From the NCBI GenBank assembly GCA_002481545.1, contig DLEF01000067.1:125937-189936 (forward strand): a stretch of 64,000 nucleotides of DNA. Direction: 5' to 3'. Below, piece by piece: positions 19,565 through 28,340 of the stretch; the first letter of the stretch is position 1; each line of letters starts with the position of its first letter. The notes under the pieces were generated by a model. That model had not been told where the DNA came from. It was given only the letters and a program-made list of their open reading frames with translations, and made no database searches. The position numbers and the translations under genes are program-made. The DNA is from Cyanobacteria bacterium UBA7753 (GTDB taxonomy: Bacteria > Cyanobacteriota > Vampirovibrionia > Gastranaerophilales > Gastranaerophilaceae).

Positions 19565-21910
19565 ATGACAGAATTAGGGAATGCAGGGGATATGACCGAA
19601 AAGATTGATGAAATAAAAAGTTTAGTTGATGATATTAAAAGCACGATGATGAGCAGTGAGGACTGTAACAATCAGTTTTATTCGGTACTGCAAAGCTTAG
19701 ATGGAATATCAACAAGCATAAATAATTTAAAAGAAGAAAAGTCGGAACCGTCTGACGAATACACAATCCTGCAAACCAACATTTTGGAAGTAAAAAAAGA
19801 ACTTTCCAAAATGAACAAAAAATCAGACAATGATTTACATGACTTAATATCCGAAATAAATGAAAAAATTGATAAGATAAATGTTCCGTTTACGACAACT
19901 ACAAGCGCGGGTGCAGTTGACTCTTCCGCTAATATCCAAGAATATACAAATGTTGTTAAAAATTCGACCGAGATTGTTAATTCCAATATGGAAAAATGTG
20001 CGGAATATTTAGAAAACGCTATAAAAAACACGTCGGAAGAAAAAGCACAAAGCTTGTCGGATGATATGACATTGTTAGGTCAAACAGTTGAAAAGACATC
20101 CGACAATCTTAAACGCAGTGTAATAGATATCTTTACCAGAATACAGGAAATGATTGAAAACGGAACTCCCGCATCCGATGTTCAACCGGAGAGAGTTGTA
20201 AACGTTTCAAATCCTGAACATGACGAACAGTTGGATAAAGATATTGAAATGCTTAAAAACGGGATATATAACCTTAATGCAAATTCCGAACAGCGTTTGT
20301 CAAAATTAAACAGTACACTTTCCGAATTGGATTTGTTTAAGAATTTGGAAAAATTCGCTAAGATTAAGGATTTGCCTGCAATCGGTGATTTAAAGAATAA
20401 TTTGCAAAGCAATATTGACAGAATTGTTGATAAATATTCTTACACATTGCAATCTTCACAGAACAGAAACGAGTTGATGGAAGTAACTCAACAGTTCCGT
20501 GCGGATGTATTTAAAGAACTTTTAACAATGCTCGGTAACGCATCAGAGTTTATTCTTGATGATGACAGCCTTTTGAGCAAGGATAAAAACGCACAAACTC
20601 CTATAGAGTTGATAAAAGATAAACTTGATGATTTGACTAATGCAACCAAGTTGAACAATGGTGGAATTGACAGTATCGCAGGAAATATTAACACACTTAA
20701 AGATAATATCTTGGATTTAAAACAACAGAGTGAAAATATTTCTTCCGATATTCAGAGAAACTCAATAGACAGTTTAAAATCTGATATTCACGAACTTTAT
20801 GTTAACGGAGAATCTTTAAAGCTTCAAAACAAAGAAATTTTTGACCGTTTAAGTCAGTTCCCGTCTAAGTTGAAACCTATCACCGATAAGGTCTCTGCTT
20901 TGGATAAATATCCGCAGCAGTTGGAGGAATGTTCCGATAAGATTATTGCAAACTCTGCTCCTGACAGAAAAGCAATAAAAGATTTGTTGAAGGATATCAA
21001 AAAGAATATTTCCATCTTGCAATCAGGTGACGAACAGGCTGAATATAACTACAGTATGCAGGATATTGAATCCGACATTGCAAAAATCAGAATATATTTA
21101 AACGACTTGAGAAAGAACGGTATAACAATTGATTCCAGAGAGTTTACCGATGATTTGGATAAAGTTGTAACATCAGTTGATACAATGGTACAACAGCTTA
21201 ACAAAGTTGAAGAATACAATCTGCCTGATATCCTGTCAAAGATGAAAGAGGATTTAACAAGCGTAAGTACAAGAGTAAATAAATTGTTATTGACTTCTGA
21301 TAACTCTTCAAATATGATTTCAGACTCTTTAAAAGAGTTTAAAGCGCAGAATGCTAACATTTTAAGCGAGATAAAGAAGGTTGTTGATGAAGACAAGTTT
21401 AAAGCTATTGAGAACGGCTTAACGGCTCTTAAAATAGCCTTAGCGGAGTCGAACAGTTACAACAGTACAATAAACAAATCTTTGCTTATGCTTGCGGAAT
21501 GGGTTGACAGTGCGGGCGAAACAATTACCGAAATTCACGATAACCAATCTAAGTTGGATACACTTGATAAAATTCAAACAGGATTGAACGATGTTTCCTC
21601 TTCATTGTCTCAAAACTCTGAAAACATTGTCTCTTCAGTTAAGGAATTGTTGACAGAAAGTATCCCTGAACAAGTTGATTATACAGGCATGCTTAACGAC
21701 TTAAACGATAAATTCGCGGAACAATCGGTTATAATCAAAAATCAGGATGAGAGAATAAACAAGATTGATGAAAAGTTGAATACAATACTTGAATTGTCTG
21801 CAAAGAATGATTATAAAGATTTGACGACAAAGATTTCAAGTATTGATGAGCAAATGGCTAAGTTGAACAAAAGCATTGAGAAACTCACTGCGTATGTAAA
21901 CGAAGACTAA
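19565..21910 (+). CDS. Long coiled-coil protein of unknown function
   Basis: About 782 aa, nearly all heptad-type helices rich in Asp, Lys, Leu, Ile, Ser and Asn. Repeating stretches such as IDEIKSLVDDIKSTM, IEMLKNGIYNLNANSEQRLSKL and KIDEKLNTILELSAKN indicate extended coiled coil. There is no signal peptide, membrane segment or ATPase head, so it is not an SMC protein; the pattern is more like a cytosolic filament, tether or chemoreceptor-like rod. Start ATG 19565 follows GAGAAAG; an upstream in-frame TTG at 19538 is unlikely. It lies 21 nt before a GlcD-like oxidase on the same strand, so the two are probably co-transcribed, although no functional link is evident. Confidence 0.75.
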   Translation: MTELGNAGDMTEKIDEIKSLVDDIKSTMMSSEDCNNQFYSVLQSLDGISTSINNLKEEKSEPSDEYTILQTNILEVKKELSKMNKKSDNDLHDLISEINEKIDKINVPFTTTTSAGAVDSSANIQEYTNVVKNSTEIVNSNMEKCAEYLENAIKNTSEEKAQSLSDDMTLLGQTVEKTSDNLKRSVIDIFTRIQEMIENGTPASDVQPERVVNVSNPEHDEQLDKDIEMLKNGIYNLNANSEQRLSKLNSTLSELDLFKNLEKFAKIKDLPAIGDLKNNLQSNIDRIVDKYSYTLQSSQNRNELMEVTQQFRADVFKELLTMLGNASEFILDDDSLLSKDKNAQTPIELIKDKLDDLTNATKLNNGGIDSIAGNINTLKDNILDLKQQSENISSDIQRNSIDSLKSDIHELYVNGESLKLQNKEIFDRLSQFPSKLKPITDKVSALDKYPQQLEECSDKIIANSAPDRKAIKDLLKDIKKNISILQSGDEQAEYNYSMQDIESDIAKIRIYLNDLRKNGITIDSREFTDDLDKVVTSVDTMVQQLNKVEEYNLPDILSKMKEDLTSVSTRVNKLLLTSDNSSNMISDSLKEFKAQNANILSEIKKVVDEDKFKAIENGLTALKIALAESNSYNSTINKSLLMLAEWVDSAGETITEIHDNQSKLDTLDKIQTGLNDVSSSLSQNSENIVSSVKELLTESIPEQVDYTGMLNDLNDKFAEQSVIIKNQDERINKIDEKLNTILELSAKNDYKDLTTKISSIDEQMAKLNKSIEKLTAYVNED

Positions 21911-21931
21911 TATATAAGAAAGACCGAAAAA

Positions 21932-23323
21932 GTGACTGCTATCGCAAAAATAAAAAATGATTTAGAAAAGATATTGCCGAAGGATAGTATACTCACTTCG
22001 AAAGAAGAGAGATATGTATACTCTCAAGACGGCACAAACGGCATGGAATCCGAGATTTTGCCCGACAGTGTTGTATTCCCCGAAACAGTCGAACAGGTAC
22101 AAAAGATTTTAAAATATGCCAATGAAAACAAAATCCCCGTTGTCGCACGCGGTGCGGGAACAAACCTTGTAGGAGCCTGTGTTCCTTTGAAGGGCGGTAT
22201 TATTATCAATTTTACAAAAATGGATAAAATACTTGAGATAAATAAAACAAATATGACGGCAACCGTACAGGCAGGGACTATTGTAGGAAAACTGCAGGAA
22301 GAAGTAAAGAAACAAGGATTATTCTTCCCGCCTGATCCTTCAAATTTGAAGGTCTCAACTATAGGCGGAGCTATTGCGCAATCCGCAGGCGGGCCTAAAA
22401 CTTTTAAATACGGAACAACCAAGGATTATGTTTTAGGGCTCAAAGTCGTGCTTGCCGACGGGAACCTTTTAAAGGTTGGTGTAAATACTATCAAGAACGC
22501 AACAGGGTATCATTTGGAACAGTTATTTATCGGGAGTGAAGGAACCCTCGGAATTGTTGTTGAAACCACGTTAAAGCTCATTCCTCAGCCTGAAACGACA
22601 AGAGTTGTTATGGCATATTTTGATAACATCTCTGATGCGACGGATTCTGTTACAAAAATGACGGATTCTAATATTTATCCGTCAACAATTGATTTTATGG
22701 ATAATAACACCATTAAAACAATAGAGAAGTTTTATCATGTAGGGTTGATAACAGACAAGCAGGCAGCATTGATAATTGAGTTAGACGGACTTGAAGTGTC
22801 TATGGATACTCAGATAGAAAGATTGAAAGAAACTCTTGTTCAATCGAATGCCGATAATATTGTTGTCTCGGTTACCAAAGAAGAACAGGAAAAACTTTGG
22901 ACTGCTCGCAGAGCCTCTTTCAGTGCAGCTGCTAAGCTGAAACCTGATGTCGTTACAAACGATATGATTGTGCCGAGAGAAAATATTTCAAAACTCGTAC
23001 AAGGTATAAATGAAATCGGCGAAAAATACGGTCTGACTATTTGTACCGTAGGACATATAGGGGACGGTAACATACATCCTCAAGTCGCTTTGGACTTGAA
23101 TAATGAAACGGAAGCCGAGAATTACCAAAAGGCAAAGGCGGAGTTTTATGAACTCGCTATAAAACTAAACGGAACATTATCGGCAGAGCATGGAATAGGT
23201 TGCGAAAAGAAAGCATTTTTATCAAAAGCCTTGAGCCCTCTGTCTATAGAATATATGAAAAAAATCAAAAAAATGTTTGATCCTAATAATATACTAAATC
23301 CCGATAAAATTTTTGATATGTAA
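21932..23323 (+). CDS. FAD-linked oxidase, GlcD/D-lactate dehydrogenase family
   Basis: 463 aa. The N-terminal FAD-binding_4 (PCMH) domain shows VVARGAGTNLVGACVPLKGG and a DPSNLKVSTIGGAIAQSAGG loop. The C-terminal FAD-oxidase domain shows HIGDGNIHP and SAEHGIGCEK, the conserved His/Glu of 2-hydroxyacid oxidation. It oxidises glycolate, D-lactate or a similar D-2-hydroxyacid and passes electrons to another carrier. In an anaerobe with bifurcating hydrogenase it could be the dehydrogenase of a lactate-utilising or lactate-forming reaction. No EtfAB or GlcEF partner is in the window. The start is GTG 21932 with a weak AAGAAAG Shine-Dalgarno. Confidence 0.9.
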   Translation: MTAIAKIKNDLEKILPKDSILTSKEERYVYSQDGTNGMESEILPDSVVFPETVEQVQKILKYANENKIPVVARGAGTNLVGACVPLKGGIIINFTKMDKILEINKTNMTATVQAGTIVGKLQEEVKKQGLFFPPDPSNLKVSTIGGAIAQSAGGPKTFKYGTTKDYVLGLKVVLADGNLLKVGVNTIKNATGYHLEQLFIGSEGTLGIVVETTLKLIPQPETTRVVMAYFDNISDATDSVTKMTDSNIYPSTIDFMDNNTIKTIEKFYHVGLITDKQAALIIELDGLEVSMDTQIERLKETLVQSNADNIVVSVTKEEQEKLWTARRASFSAAAKLKPDVVTNDMIVPRENISKLVQGINEIGEKYGLTICTVGHIGDGNIHPQVALDLNNETEAENYQKAKAEFYELAIKLNGTLSAEHGIGCEKKAFLSKALSPLSIEYMKKIKKMFDPNNILNPDKIFDM

Positions 23324-23354
23324 TTTTGTATATTTATTATACAAAGGTGTGCAC

Positions 23355-23379
23355 AACATACGTAACGGTACGTTATGTT
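23355..23379. terminator. Possible terminator-like hairpin after glcD-like gene
   Basis: AACATACGTA / TACG(T)TATGTT stem with one bulged T. There is only a short T-rich tail, so efficiency is doubtful. Confidence 0.45.
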
Positions 23380-23442
23380 TGTTGCTATGCTTATTAAATA
23401 ATGTAAAATTTTGTCTTACCCTCAACCCTAAAACTTATTAAA

Positions 23443-23528
23443 TGTAACTTACATGTAAAGACATGTTACAAAAAAAAATCTTTTAATGAAATCGGCGATT
23501 AAATAAAGACTTTACATGTATAAGAGAG
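23443..23528 (+). promoter_or_regulatory. Upstream regulatory block of the 23.5-kb gene
   Basis: TGTAAC (23443) and GTTACA (23465-23470) form inverted arms around TTACATGTAA; the second arm is part of ACATGTTACAAA. The box GACTTT at 23508 follows 47 nt after ACATGTTACA, and AAGAGAG ends the block at 23528. Almost the same arrangement precedes the paralogous gene at 25815 (spacing 45 nt), which points to shared regulation. Confidence 0.6.
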
Positions 23529-23544
23529 CAAAACAGAGGTAAGA

Positions 23545-25644
23545 ATGAGTTTTTTAATCAACCGAATATTCCCTATGCCGATTGGCAATTTTAGTGGTTA
23601 TGATCCTTTAAAAAATGCCAATATGGTTCAAGATTGTTTTGGTGGTAATAATGCTAAGGTAGAGTCTAAAAATCAAAATGGTGATGGTGAAAATGCCAAG
23701 GGCGTTAACGGTCAACAACAAGAACAAACGATTACCAAATCTGTTTGGTCGAATTATGATGCCGACCAGAATGCAAATGTTAACTATAATGAAGCAAATA
23801 ACAATTCTTTATTTACAAGAGCTGATGTTCAAACAACTATAACTGCCCCTTTAAGCGCAGATGTGCAAAATCAAATTTCAAAAAATGTTTTAAAAGGCTT
23901 TAATATACAAGAACAATTTAAAACAGCACTTGCTCAATTTAATTTCAATTCAGGCTCGCAGGTTAAAGAGTTTAAAAGTGAAGAAGAAGCAACAAAATGG
24001 GCGAATGAACAAGCAAAACAGTTAGATTCCCAAACGATGGAATATGCAAAGCAACAATCAGATATAGCAAACAATACAATTCAGAATTTATATAATAAAG
24101 CAATAGAAGAAGCAGTTAATAAATATCAGGACAGTTCTTTCTTTGATAAACAAGATTTTGTACAAGCTGATAATAATAATGGTGATAATCCGCTTAATGC
24201 ACTCAAAGGTGACGGAGATGCTCACAAGGCAACGACCTTTGACAGTGCCCAAAACACAAGAACCGTTACTTTTGAAAACGGTAAGCGAACAAGTTATGTT
24301 AACAGAACACAATCCGGTAATACCTCCGAAGTTACGACAGTAAATGCTGACGGAACAAAAACTGTTGAAATAACGACAAAATCGGATGACGGAGTAACTA
24401 ATGTTACTACCCAAAAATTTGATAAAAAAGGCAGAATGAGATCCTCGGAACATACCGTTACAAAAGGTGACGAAACAAATACAACAACTGATATTTATCG
24501 TAGAAACGGCTCCCGCAAATCGGAAAATTCCGTATATACCAATACTGTTGACGGAATGAAATATACAACTACAAATAATAACGAATACAGAAGAAACGGA
24601 TCTCTTAAAACAACTACACATACAGGAAATGACGGAATAACAAATGTTACCGATTTCAGACGTAACGGTGTAGATACAAAACATACCGAAACCAGAATCG
24701 GTAATACAACAACTGAAACCCGTGATTATTCAAGGAGCGGAAAGAAAGAAACCGTCAATACATATAACGGCGACGGTACTCGTACAAAAACCACAAACAG
24801 ATTTTTAGACGCTCAGCGTCAAACATTGGACAATTCTACCGCAAGAGCATATGATTCAAACGGTAATTTGACAAGTAAAACTCAAACCTCTTATTCTTCT
24901 ACAGGTGCACAACAAACAGCAAAAACATATAATGCTGACGGCACCGTAAAATCAAAAGAAAACAGTGTATATTCATCATTTGATAATGACCAAAACGGTA
25001 AAGCTACATATGATGATTCATCCGTAAAGAACAGGTTTGAAAGCTTTAAAACGAGCATGACCTCAAGTATAAAAGTAGACGGATTGTCAAATGATGCTAT
25101 GACAAAGTTAATTAAAAATGCAAATGTGGATTCGGATTTTGAAACCGCGGTAAAGGGTTTCTCTGCCGATTCAAAAGCTGTTTTACAAAAAGGAGATGAT
25201 CCGAAAGCAAAACAACTCGGTTTAAATTCAAAAATATCAATGCAAATTCAACGAAATGCAGAAAGTGCGCTATCAGGTATAAAAAGAAATGTTGAAACTT
25301 TAGGTAAAGCACAGGTATCAATGGATAAAACTATAGCAGAAGGCGGTATAGCTCAATACCAAAGTGACGGATTACGTGACCTGAGAATGCCTGCTGCTAA
25401 TGATGTATTTAAAAGCAATACATATACCAGAGAGAAACGAAAGGCTAATCAAGCGGAAACCTATAAAGGCTGCAAAACAATTGATGATGTTATGAAAAAG
25501 GCAGGAATCAAAGATGATGATTTAAAAGATACTCAATATAAAGACGACTTCATAAAGGCTAATCCGAGTGTATTTGCACAAAACGGAAAAGTTCTTCTAA
25601 ATGCTGATTGGAATAAATTGGATATTATTCGTAAAAAAGCATAA
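23545..25644 (+). CDS. F-x-G-tagged protein with EF-hand-like loops and YD/MORN-like repeats
   Basis: 699 aa. NFSG at 15-18 is the N-terminal tag. An EF-hand-type loop DADQNANVNYNE lies at 72-83 and a second one (FDNDQNGKATYDD) near the middle. Residues about 225-470 form a Thr/Asn/Gly-rich repeat domain of 15-25-residue units ending in -GT.T...-, -NGSRK... or -GNLTSKT..., which resembles YD/RHS or MORN beta repeats. The C-terminal 90 residues (YKGCKTIDDVMKKAG, FIKANPSVF, ADWNKLDII) recur in the next gene. That block could be a distant LysM-like module, but this is speculation. The start codon is ATG; there is no classical signal peptide. Probably an extracellular or envelope protein. Confidence 0.65.
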   Translation: MSFLINRIFPMPIGNFSGYDPLKNANMVQDCFGGNNAKVESKNQNGDGENAKGVNGQQQEQTITKSVWSNYDADQNANVNYNEANNNSLFTRADVQTTITAPLSADVQNQISKNVLKGFNIQEQFKTALAQFNFNSGSQVKEFKSEEEATKWANEQAKQLDSQTMEYAKQQSDIANNTIQNLYNKAIEEAVNKYQDSSFFDKQDFVQADNNNGDNPLNALKGDGDAHKATTFDSAQNTRTVTFENGKRTSYVNRTQSGNTSEVTTVNADGTKTVEITTKSDDGVTNVTTQKFDKKGRMRSSEHTVTKGDETNTTTDIYRRNGSRKSENSVYTNTVDGMKYTTTNNNEYRRNGSLKTTTHTGNDGITNVTDFRRNGVDTKHTETRIGNTTTETRDYSRSGKKETVNTYNGDGTRTKTTNRFLDAQRQTLDNSTARAYDSNGNLTSKTQTSYSSTGAQQTAKTYNADGTVKSKENSVYSSFDNDQNGKATYDDSSVKNRFESFKTSMTSSIKVDGLSNDAMTKLIKNANVDSDFETAVKGFSADSKAVLQKGDDPKAKQLGLNSKISMQIQRNAESALSGIKRNVETLGKAQVSMDKTIAEGGIAQYQSDGLRDLRMPAANDVFKSNTYTREKRKANQAETYKGCKTIDDVMKKAGIKDDDLKDTQYKDDFIKANPSVFAQNGKVLLNADWNKLDIIRKKA

Positions 25645-25667
25645 TATTATATATAATAATTTTTAGT

Positions 25668-25697
25668 AAAAAAGTCGTCCGCGGACGGCTTTTTTAT
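25668..25697 (+). terminator. Rho-independent terminator
   Basis: AAAAGTCGTCCGCGGACGGCTTTTTT: a GTCCGCGGAC palindrome flanked by A- and T-runs, 25 nt after the stop codon. Confidence 0.9.
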
Positions 25698-25724
25698 TGC
25701 AAAAAATCTAAAATTATCATTAAC

Positions 25725-25790
25725 ACATGTTACAAAAATCGGATAGTGTGAAATTTACTCAATAAAAAAGACTTTGTATATTTAAGAGAG
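25725..25790 (+). promoter_or_regulatory. Upstream regulatory block of the 25.8-kb gene
   Basis: ACATGTTACAAAAATCGG starts at 25725 and GACTTTGTATATTTAAGAG starts at 25770. Order, spacing and sequence match the block upstream of the paralogue at 23545. Confidence 0.6.
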
Positions 25791-25814
25791 ACTATACCTA
25801 AAAGGAGAGTATCT

Positions 25815-27030
25815 ATGTCAGGCAGTAATGTATCTGTCAGTACCGGTGCAAACTTAAGCCGAGCAGCCTAAAAAGCAAACACAAAATGGCGAGGTAAAAC
25901 AGGCTAAAGGCGAAAAGGTGTCTGTCTTTTCAAGTTATGATAAAGACAAGAACTTAAGTGTAGATTATACGGAGGCGCAGTCTTTATTCAGTAAAACTTA
26001 TGATGAATCAAAATTAAAAGGTGATATTGAAGCAAAATATAGTAATCAACAAAAAACACAAATAACTACATCTGCTAAAAAAGGGTTACAAGCAATATTT
26101 GATAAAGCTATCCAAGCGTTTAATCATGCTTCCGGAAGTTACACAACGAGTTTTACGGAAAGTGAAAAAGAACTTGCAACACAATGGAAAACCGAAAAAC
26201 AAAATGCAATGGATACAGAAGTGAAAACAGCAGCAGAAGAGTTGTCTAAAAAGGCTAATGCTGATGTCCAACAGGCGTATACAAAGGCTCTTGCGGATGC
26301 AAAGGCAGAGATAGATAAAGCTAAAACAAATACCGACACTGATACCACAGGCAAAACTGATGCTAAATCGAGAATGGCAGAGGCAGATAAGATATTCAGG
26401 AGCGGAAAATATAACCGTACTCGTAATGCCGATACAACTAAATACAAAGATTGTAAAACTGCGGATGAAGTTATGAAAAAGGCAGGAGTAGATACATCCT
26501 TAAAGGATGATTTTATTAAAGCTAATCCTAGCGTTTTTGATGAAAACGGGAATGTTTCAGAAAATGCAAATTGGTCAAAACTGGATATTATCAGTAAAAA
26601 ATCGGCATCCACAACCCGGACAACCCACACCGCTCACACTAAATCTCCGCGCAGAGCTACTGTCCCGGCACAAAAGAAAAGTGTAACCAAAAAACCGGTA
26701 AATAATAACTCCCGCAATACCGCTCCACAACAATCAAGCACTCCTTCTTATGAAGATTTGGTTAATCAATATGAATCAAAACCATTTACAAATCCGACTT
26801 TATCAAATAAAGGAGTTACTACAATAGCTTTATATGGAGGTGTTCAAGGTAAAGTAGTAACAAAAACAGGTGCTCATAGCGGAACATCTTATGTCGCGTA
26901 TATTGCTAACGATGGCAATAAAAAAGTGTTTACAGGCAAAAATATGCAAGACCTGATAAACCAAATGAATAATCATGTACGTACTACTTTTTCACAAGGT
27001 AAAAATTTTACAAAGCATTTTAACAAATAA
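25815..27030 (+). CDS. Paralogue of the 23.5-kb protein, frameshifted near its 5' end
   Basis: ATG 25815 has a strong Shine-Dalgarno (AAAGGAGAG) but meets TAA at 25869 after 18 codons. The downstream frame (shift by one base) is open from just after 25857 to 27030 and continues naturally as AEQPKKQTQNGEVKQAKGEKV, much like the paralogue's NQNGDGENAKGVNG linker. The shift therefore lies near 25857-25869. If the shift is real, translation could begin at GTG 25918 (370 aa). The body has an EF-hand-like loop DKDKNLSVDYTE, a helical region, and the shared C-terminal block (YKDCKTADEVMKKAG, FIKANPSVF, NWSKLDIIS). A basic Thr/Ser/Pro-rich linker and a further 80-residue domain follow. The YD/MORN-like repeats of the paralogue are absent. 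Confidence 0.6.
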
Positions 27031-27054
27031 ATAATATAGTAATTTAATTTTGTA

Positions 27055-27087
27055 ATAAAAAAACCATCCATTGGATGGCTTTTTATC
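27055..27087. terminator. Terminator shared by convergent genes
   Basis: AAACCATCCA / TGGATGG hairpin with an A-run before and a T-run after, between the gene ending at 27030 and the minus-strand gene ending at 27109. Confidence 0.85.
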
Positions 27088-27108
27088 ATTTCTACACTTC
27101 ACAAATTA

Positions 27109-27573
27109 TCAGAACCTGTTCGGATCCCGATGTACACCGAAATTAAGGACATTCTTTACAAATGAGCCGACTGCATAAACTCCGAGAGCTCCGCCTGCAA
27201 CCTTCGGTGCTACTTTGCCTTTAGTCGCAATGGCTGCAATCGATAATCCTATCGGAACTATGTCCTCAACCAGTGATTTTGCAAAACCTTGGACATAACC
27301 TATTCCTTTGTTGATAAATCTTACATAATTATGTCTTACCTGCCATTGGAATATTTTGTCTTTTAGCTTTGAATTTACTTTACTCGGCGTTGATAGCTTT
27401 CTTGAATTATCATACCAATAATCAAACGAATTTGTCTCGGCTTTTGTCGCTCTGACATCCGATTTGAATTTGCCCGTATGGTTTGCATCAATTACGCACA
27501 TTCCGAGCCCGGCGACACCTGCCGCCTTTATTCCGTATTTTAAAACTTTTGAACCTATTCCTGCTACACTCAT
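27109..27573 (-). CDS. Small Gly/Ala-rich putative membrane protein
   Basis: 154 aa. Two hydrophobic Gly-rich segments are seen, near the N-terminus (YGIKAAGVAGLGMCVI) and at about 105-140 (VPIGLSIAAIATKG, AGGALGVYAVGSF). The centre is polar and aromatic. FKSDVRATKAET resembles IKSDVKTAQFET in the divergent neighbour at 28341, suggesting distant relatedness. The gene follows 27589-28191 after 15 nt and is likely in the same operon. No known family is recognised. Confidence 0.65.
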   Translation of the reverse strand: MSVAGIGSKVLKYGIKAAGVAGLGMCVIDANHTGKFKSDVRATKAETNSFDYWYDNSRKLSTPSKVNSKLKDKIFQWQVRHNYVRFINKGIGYVQGFAKSLVEDIVPIGLSIAAIATKGKVAPKVAGGALGVYAVGSFVKNVLNFGVHRDPNRF

Positions 27574-27588
27574 TTTTTGCCTTTTTTA

Positions 27589-28191
27589 TTATACAGGTAC
27601 GTTTGCAACCTGTGTCTTTTCTTCCATATGAAGTTCTGCAGAATCTATATCTGCAAGTTGTCTGTCTATCAGTCTGTGTTGTTGAGGATTTGCTTTGAGT
27701 TCCTCTAATACCTTTTTGGTATTTTCGTCACCGCTTGCCATATTGGTTTTCAATAAGGTCAGCGCATAATCTCTTACGTTTATATCATAAGGATTTAACA
27801 ACATTTTATTTAACAGTGCATTCAATGCTTTATCATTGTGTCTTGTAGGATCTTCATTAAATAATCTTACAATAGTACTTGCGCTGTCAACTCTTGAAGA
27901 TGAATTGTCACTTTCGAGGTTCTTATCCAACGATTGTATTAAACCGTCAGTTAATTGTGTTACATGCTGTTTCTTATAATCTCTTCCGAAATTATTCATG
28001 TAATACTGCGGTCCGTAATAACCGCCGTTTGGTCCTTGAAATCCGTTCGGACCTTGGTATGTAACCATGGATAGTTTATCCAAGTATTCTTTACGTTCTT
28101 CCTTGGACAATTTAGATACATCAATATTATTGCAATAAATTGCTGTACCTGAATATGAACTTGGTGGAATGTTACCTGTAAAACTAACCAT
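27589..28191 (-). CDS. F-x-G-tagged protein with HEAT-like helices
   Basis: 200 aa starting MVSFTG, so the tag is at residues 3-6. A Gly/Pro/Tyr-rich segment follows (YQGPNGFQGPNGGYYGPQYY, about 45-64). After that come helical repeats (SASTIVRLFNEDPTRHNDKALNALLNKML, VRDYALTLLKTNM) that look like short HEAT/ARM units, as also seen in the gene at 47659. No signal peptide. It is the first gene of a two-gene operon with 27109-27573. The upstream region holds a TATAGCAATTT block and GACTTTATATACATG. Confidence 0.7.
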   Translation of the reverse strand: MVSFTGNIPPSSYSGTAIYCNNIDVSKLSKEERKEYLDKLSMVTYQGPNGFQGPNGGYYGPQYYMNNFGRDYKKQHVTQLTDGLIQSLDKNLESDNSSSRVDSASTIVRLFNEDPTRHNDKALNALLNKMLLNPYDINVRDYALTLLKTNMASGDENTKKVLEELKANPQQHRLIDRQLADIDSAELHMEEKTQVANVPV

Positions 28192-28201
28192 GTTTTCTAA
28201 C

Positions 28202-28288
28202 CTTTCATGTATATAAAGTCTGATATTCCATGAAAATTGCTATATGTTTAAGAAATGTAAAATATTTTATTAATAGTAGCAAAAAAAT
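28202..28288. promoter_or_regulatory. Divergent regulatory region of two small surface-type genes
   Basis: On the minus strand TAGCAATTT (28234-28242) is followed by GACTTTATATACATG (ending 28206), leading to the gene at 28191. On the plus strand TAGCAAAAAAAT (28277-28288) leads to the gene at 28341. TAGCAAAAAAAT is also present upstream of the gene at 48942. Confidence 0.5.
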
Positions 28289-28340
28289 TATTTATGAGGT
28301 TTAGAATAATATGTAAGAGTGTATAAGGAGTGTGGTACAT

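Noticed and set aside
24088..24684. Cys/Ser/Phe-rich minus-strand frame
   Set aside because: A shadow of the Thr/Asn-rich repeat region of the 23545 gene; composition is explained by the opposite strand.
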